8,818 bases of DNA from NCBI GenBank assembly GCA_038227745.1, contig JBBRPS010000430.1, positions 1 through 8,818 of the forward strand. The letters are read 5' to 3'. The position numbers and the translations under genes were made by a program. The notes beneath the pieces are model-generated. The model was not told the DNA's origin. It did no database searches and saw only the letters and a list, made by a program, of their open reading frames with translations. The stretch is from DASPXY01 sp038227745 (lineage in GTDB: Bacteria > Planctomycetota > Planctomycetia > Gemmatales > Gemmataceae). Positions 5,964 through 8,818 of the stretch are shown piece by piece. The stretch's first letter is position 1. The number at the start of each line of letters is the position of its first letter.

Positions 5964-6998
5964 ATGACAATCCGCCTGCTCTGCCCGAACAACCACGAGT
6001 TGATTTGCGATGACGCGCACGTCGGCCGCAAGGTCCGCTGCCCGGCCTGCAAGGTCGTGATGGTCGTCCCCGATCCGAACGCCGGACAGGGAGTCACCGC
6101 GCAGCCGCCGCGCAAGGCCAGGCAACCGCCCCCCGTCTCCGAACAGCCCCTCGATGAGTTGCCCGAGGTCAGCGACGAGGCGCCGCCGGACGATGAGGAG
6201 TACCGGCCGCGCAAGCCGAAGAAGATGAAAAACGCGCAGCGCATGGCACGGGCCAACCTCGGCCTCGGTTTTCACTACTTCCGCGTGCTCTGCTTCCTGG
6301 TAGCCATCCTGCTGAACCTGGTCGGGAACATCGTCGCGCGTTTCGCATTTGCGGGCGCCATGGCCAGCGCCGGCGCGGGTGACATGGGCACGGCGCAGGG
6401 GGCCGCCGGTTTCGCCGGCGTTGTCATCCTGATCACCGGCTGCGGGTTCGGGCTCTTCATGCTGGTCACTCCCATCCTTGGCTTCGTCGGTTCGCTCCTA
6501 TGCCTGTGGGTGCCGCAAAAGACGCGGGGCAAAGCGCTCATCATGGTTTCGTTCGGCCTCGACAGCGGCGCCATTGGGGCGCTCACTCTCAGCTTCTTCG
6601 TCAGCATGGCCGCCGGCGCAAGTGCCGCCGCCGGAAACTTCGGCGGCGCGACCGGGGGGTTCGGCCTGGCGTTCATTCTGGTCCTGCTCTCCCTCCTGTT
6701 GATTTTGGCCGCCTGGATTCTGTTCATGCTCTTCCTGCGGGCGCTGGCGCGGTATCTGGACGACGAGTCCACCGCGGACGAGGTGATGAGGATACTCATC
6801 ATGACGATCGTCATCGGCGTCGCCGGGCCCATCCTGATGTTTTTCGTCGCGTTCCTCCTGGTCCGTGTTTCGGTCGGCCTGGCCGGCTTCGTGATGCTCG
6901 GCATGGCCGTGGCCTGGCTCATCGCCCTGATCAAGTTCCTGCTCAGCGTCCTCAACCTCATCGCCACCATCCGCGCGCAGATCGCCCGCCGCTATTGA
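5964..6998 (+). CDS. Membrane protein with N-terminal zinc ribbon, function unknown
   Basis: A 344-residue protein in three parts. Residues 1-37 form a probable zinc ribbon: Cys7-x3-His11 and Cys26-x2-Cys29 in 'LCPNNHEL' and 'VRCPACKVVMVV'. Residues 38-92 are a proline/acidic linker ending in the basic 'RPRKPKKMKN', consistent with a cytoplasmic N-terminus under the positive-inside rule. From about 105 to 337 the protein is very hydrophobic, with probable membrane segments near 107-128, 150-182 (one or two), 190-217, 233-260, 276-300 and 304-335. Gly/Ala-rich loops lie near 131-149 and 217-233. Zinc ribbon plus linker plus membrane domain is a design seen often in planctomycetes, where the ribbon is thought to mediate binding to protein or nucleic acid; no catalytic motif is visible here. 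The ATG at 5964 is the natural start because the ribbon begins six residues later; no good Shine-Dalgarno precedes it, so it may be translated from a short-leader or weak site. Confidence 0.88.
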   Translation: MTIRLLCPNNHELICDDAHVGRKVRCPACKVVMVVPDPNAGQGVTAQPPRKARQPPPVSEQPLDELPEVSDEAPPDDEEYRPRKPKKMKNAQRMARANLGLGFHYFRVLCFLVAILLNLVGNIVARFAFAGAMASAGAGDMGTAQGAAGFAGVVILITGCGFGLFMLVTPILGFVGSLLCLWVPQKTRGKALIMVSFGLDSGAIGALTLSFFVSMAAGASAAAGNFGGATGGFGLAFILVLLSLLLILAAWILFMLFLRALARYLDDESTADEVMRILIMTIVIGVAGPILMFFVAFLLVRVSVGLAGFVMLGMAVAWLIALIKFLLSVLNLIATIRAQIARRY

Positions 6999-7012
6999 GG
7001 CGTTCGGCGAGG

Positions 7013-7036
7013 AGGGCGGGGGCGCCGCCCCGCCCT
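7013..7036 (+). terminator. GC-rich stem-loop after the zinc-ribbon gene
   Basis: AGGGCGGGG (7013-7021) pairs perfectly with CCCCGCCCT (7028-7036) around a 6-base loop, 15 bases after the stop at 6998. The tail (TTGTCGTT) is only moderately T-rich, so it is a fair but not classical intrinsic terminator. Confidence 0.6.
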
Positions 7037-7063
7037 TGTCGTTCCCGCCCCGCCCGACACAAT
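7036..7063 (+). promoter_or_regulatory. Possible promoter of the transketolase-half gene
   Basis: TTGTCG (7036-7041) and CACAAT (7058-7063) are 16 bases apart, each matching the sigma-70 consensus at 4 of 6 positions, and would give a leader of about 40 bases before the ATG at 7111. It touches the right arm of the stem-loop. A chance match is quite possible. Confidence 0.22.
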
Positions 7064-7110
7064 GACCTTCAGGAACGGACCAGCCGCACCCTCCCTGGAG
7101 GCACACACGC

Positions 7111-8085
7111 ATGGCGACCGCAACCGCGTCCCCCGGCACGCAGCGCAAGATGGGCAAGGCCACCCGCGAGGCGTTCGGCCAGGCCCTGGCGAAGCTCGGC
7201 GAGGAGGCTCGCGACGTGGTCGTCGTGGACGCCGACGTCAACAATTCGACGCACACCGCCTACTTCGCCAAGAAGTTCCCCGAGCGCTTCTTCAACGTCG
7301 GCATCGCCGAGTCCAACATGGTCGGCGTCGCCGCCGGCCTCGCCGGCGCCGGCAAGCGCGCCTGGCTATCGAGCTTCGCCTGCTTCGTCATGTGCAACGC
7401 CTACGACCAGCTGCGCATGTCGGTCGCCTTTCCGTGCCAGGACGTCAAGGTGGTCGGCACGCACGCCGGCATCAGCATCGGCGAGGACGGCCCGTCACAG
7501 ATGGGCATTGAGGACGTGTCGCTGGCATGCTCACTGCCGAACTTCACCGTCGTCGTGCCGGCCGACGAGCCATCGATGTACAAGGCGGTGCGGGCGCTGG
7601 CGGCGCTCCGCACTCCCGCCTACCTCCGCGCCGGCCGGCCGAACGTACCGCTGATCTACGACGACAATTCGCCGTTCCAGCTCCGCAAGGCCAACCGCCT
7701 GCGCGACGGCAAGGACCTGACGATTATTGCCAACGGCCTGATGGTGTCGGCGGCCCTCGACGCCGCGGAGCGCCTGGCGGCGAAGGGGATCGAGGCGCGC
7801 GTGCTGGACATGCACACGGTCAAGCCGTGCGACGACGCGGCGGTGCTGGCGGCGGCGCAGGACACGGGGCGGATCGTCGTCGCGGAGGAGCATCTGCTGC
7901 ACGGCGGCCTGGGGAGCGTGGTAGCCATGTCGGCGGCGCGACAGCAGCCGGTGCCGATGCGCTTCGTCGGCATCCGCGACACCTTCGCCACGTCGGGCAA
8001 GGCGGAGGAGTTGCTGGAGAAATACGGCCTGACGGCGAACGACATCGTTCGCGAGGCGCTGGAGCTGGTCGGGAAAAACGGGTGA
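7111..8085 (+). CDS. Transketolase, C-terminal subunit (split transketolase)
   Basis: A 324-residue protein matching the second half of transketolase: the pyrimidine-binding (PP/PYR) domain and the C-terminal domain. Transketolase moves two-carbon ketol units between sugar phosphates using thiamine diphosphate (pentose phosphate pathway). Visible motifs are 'VVDADVNNST' (38-47), 'FNVGIAESNMVGVAAGLA' with Glu67 as the residue that activates the cofactor's aminopyrimidine, 'GTHAGISIGEDGPSQMGIED' (116-135), 'YLRAGRP' (171-177), 'DMHTVKP' (233-239) and 'EEHLLHGGLGS' (259-269). All are intact. The length fits the small-subunit half of split transketolases (about 310-325), not a truncated full-length enzyme (about 660). 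GGAGG (7097-7101) lies nine bases before the ATG. The partner half that binds the diphosphate is not adjacent: the gene upstream is an unrelated membrane protein. A DXS- or E1-beta-like paralogue is less likely given the 'GEDGPSQ' and 'HTVKP' motifs. Cytoplasmic. Confidence 0.92.
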   Translation: MATATASPGTQRKMGKATREAFGQALAKLGEEARDVVVVDADVNNSTHTAYFAKKFPERFFNVGIAESNMVGVAAGLAGAGKRAWLSSFACFVMCNAYDQLRMSVAFPCQDVKVVGTHAGISIGEDGPSQMGIEDVSLACSLPNFTVVVPADEPSMYKAVRALAALRTPAYLRAGRPNVPLIYDDNSPFQLRKANRLRDGKDLTIIANGLMVSAALDAAERLAAKGIEARVLDMHTVKPCDDAAVLAAAQDTGRIVVAEEHLLHGGLGSVVAMSAARQQPVPMRFVGIRDTFATSGKAEELLEKYGLTANDIVREALELVGKNG

Positions 8086-8098
8086 TGGATCTGCAAAC

Positions 8099-8134
8099 CG
8101 GCTCGCCGGGGGGGCTGGCGCCTCCGGCGAGCCG
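8099..8134. terminator. Stem-loop between convergent genes, probable bidirectional terminator
   Basis: CGGCTCGCCGG (8099-8109) pairs perfectly with CCGGCGAGCCG (8124-8134) around a 14-base loop; a G-T pair and two G-C pairs can extend the stem inward. It lies 14 bases after the transketolase-half stop (8085) and 7 bases past the stop of the opposite gene (8142), so it can serve both. There is no T-run on either side. Confidence 0.65.
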
Positions 8135-8141
8135 AGCACGG

Positions 8142-8762
8142 TCACTTCTTCCGCTTGCAGGTGATCTCGAGCATCTTGAACTCGGTCCCGCCCTGGGGCA
8201 GGCGGTACATCTCCATCACGTGGGTGTCGTTGTCGATCACCCGCAGCAGGTCGCGCGACTTCGTGCGCTTCCCGGTGTACGGGTCGAGTTCCTCCCCGCT
8301 GTAGGTGAAGGTTTTCGTGCCGGCATCGTAGGTGCCCTTCGTTGTCAGCAGCGCGGTGCTCATCGAGTCGATCCAGGCGGCCGTGTACTTCTTCTTGGAG
8401 TTGTCGTACCCGGTGAGTCCAAACCCGGTGAACGGCTGGCCCATCGCGGTGCCCTTGAAATGCTCCTCGATGAAGCGGTTGCCCATGATCCACTTGCGCG
8501 TGACGGTCCCGGCGCTCTCCTGCGGTCCCTGACCCGGTATGCCGTAGAACTTCACCTTGCACGTCCAGTTGCCGACCAGCGGTTCGAGCTGCTTGTGGGC
8601 CGGGCCCGGTTTGGCCAGCTTCGCCATCATCTCCATCATCTCGGCCGGCGACGGCTTCTTGCCTTCCTTGTTGCCGGCCTTGTCGCCGCCCGCCAGCAGG
8701 ACATTGCCCAGCAGCACCCAGTACAGGGCGGCGGCGGTTGCGAGAAACATGCGTGTCCTCAT
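8142..8762 (-). CDS. Exported DUF1579 family protein
   Basis: A 206-residue protein with a signal peptide (about 1-25, 'MFLATAAALYWVLLGNVLLAGG'-like core; no lipobox cysteine). A short Lys/Glu/Met-rich linker follows. The domain starts at 'HKQLEPLVGNW' (56-66) and shows the DUF1579 landmarks 'GNRFIEEHFKG' (94-104), 'GYDNSKKKY' (118-126) and 'WIDSMST' (130-136), ending in a basic tail 'CKRKK'. DUF1579 proteins are predicted lipocalin-like beta-barrels common as secreted proteins in planctomycetes; ligand and role are unknown. The length is typical. The ATG at 8762 is chosen because AGGAGG (8774-8769) sits six bases before it; Met5 is an alternative with poorer spacing. The gene is convergent with the transketolase half and shares a hairpin with it. 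Confidence 0.9.
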   Translation of the reverse strand: MRTRMFLATAAALYWVLLGNVLLAGGDKAGNKEGKKPSPAEMMEMMAKLAKPGPAHKQLEPLVGNWTCKVKFYGIPGQGPQESAGTVTRKWIMGNRFIEEHFKGTAMGQPFTGFGLTGYDNSKKKYTAAWIDSMSTALLTTKGTYDAGTKTFTYSGEELDPYTGKRTKSRDLLRVIDNDTHVMEMYRLPQGGTEFKMLEITCKRKK

Positions 8763-8768
8763 CGCGGT

Positions 8769-8774
8769 CCTCCT
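8769..8774 (-). promoter_or_regulatory. Ribosome binding site of the DUF1579 gene
   Basis: The minus strand reads AGGAGG six bases before the ATG at 8762, a near-ideal arrangement that fixes this start rather than the ATG four codons later. Confidence 0.8.
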
Positions 8775-8818
8775 TTGCGCTAGAACGGGAATGGATGCGG
8801 ATGGTCGGTATTAGAACA

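Noticed and set aside
6346..6430. Gly/Ala-coding GC-rich stretch with short GCCGGCG-like repeats
   Set aside because: It is an in-frame Gly/Ala loop of the membrane protein; the repeats reflect codon bias, not a separate element.
7527..8783. A 418-codon plus-strand frame spanning the transketolase half and the DUF1579 gene
   Set aside because: It overlaps two clear genes, passes through the terminator, and its translation shows no recognisable domain.

Overview
The window is very GC-rich and reads like a chromosomal segment of a planctomycete, most likely in or near the Gemmataceae. The strongest marker is a 1106-residue secreted protein with the planctomycete-specific order cytochrome-like PSCyt1, PSCyt2 (DUF1549), PSD1 (DUF1553). 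Supporting markers are a DUF1579 secreted protein, a lysine-rich exported protein with a 'VGPRGG...GLKDDR' core, and a membrane protein with an N-terminal zinc ribbon. There are no rRNA, tRNA, CRISPR, phage or transposase genes, and gene density and base composition look uniform.

Layout, left to right. (1) Minus strand, 573 to the left edge: a 3'-truncated polytopic membrane protein resembling GT-C (family 39-like) glycosyltransferases. (2) A 140-bp divergent intergenic region. (3) Plus strand 714-1703: a YheT-type alpha/beta hydrolase. (4) Plus strand 1893-2276: a small exported lysine-rich protein, followed by a perfect 16-bp stem-loop. (5) Plus strand 2381-5701: the large PSCyt1/PSCyt2/PSD1 protein, followed four bases after its stop by a perfect 38-bp inverted repeat with a 9-base loop. 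(6) Plus strand 5964-6998: the zinc-ribbon membrane protein, followed by a G+C-rich 9-bp stem-loop. (7) Plus strand 7111-8085: the C-terminal half of a split transketolase. (8) Minus strand 8762-8142: a DUF1579 exported protein convergent with (7); an 11-bp stem-loop between the two stops probably serves both.

The genes do not form an obvious pathway. Most are separated by 100-260 bp with hairpins at their 3' ends, which suggests mostly single-gene transcription units. Five of the seven products are predicted to be exported or membrane-bound. Two expected partners are absent here: the DUF1501 gene that usually follows PSCyt1/PSD1 genes, and the N-terminal (TPP-pyrophosphate-binding) half of transketolase. 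I see no convincing evidence for a new multi-gene system. The items most worth a second look are the 38-bp compound palindrome at 5706-5790, the solo PSCyt1/PSD1 gene with its long central insertion, and the orphan transketolase half.
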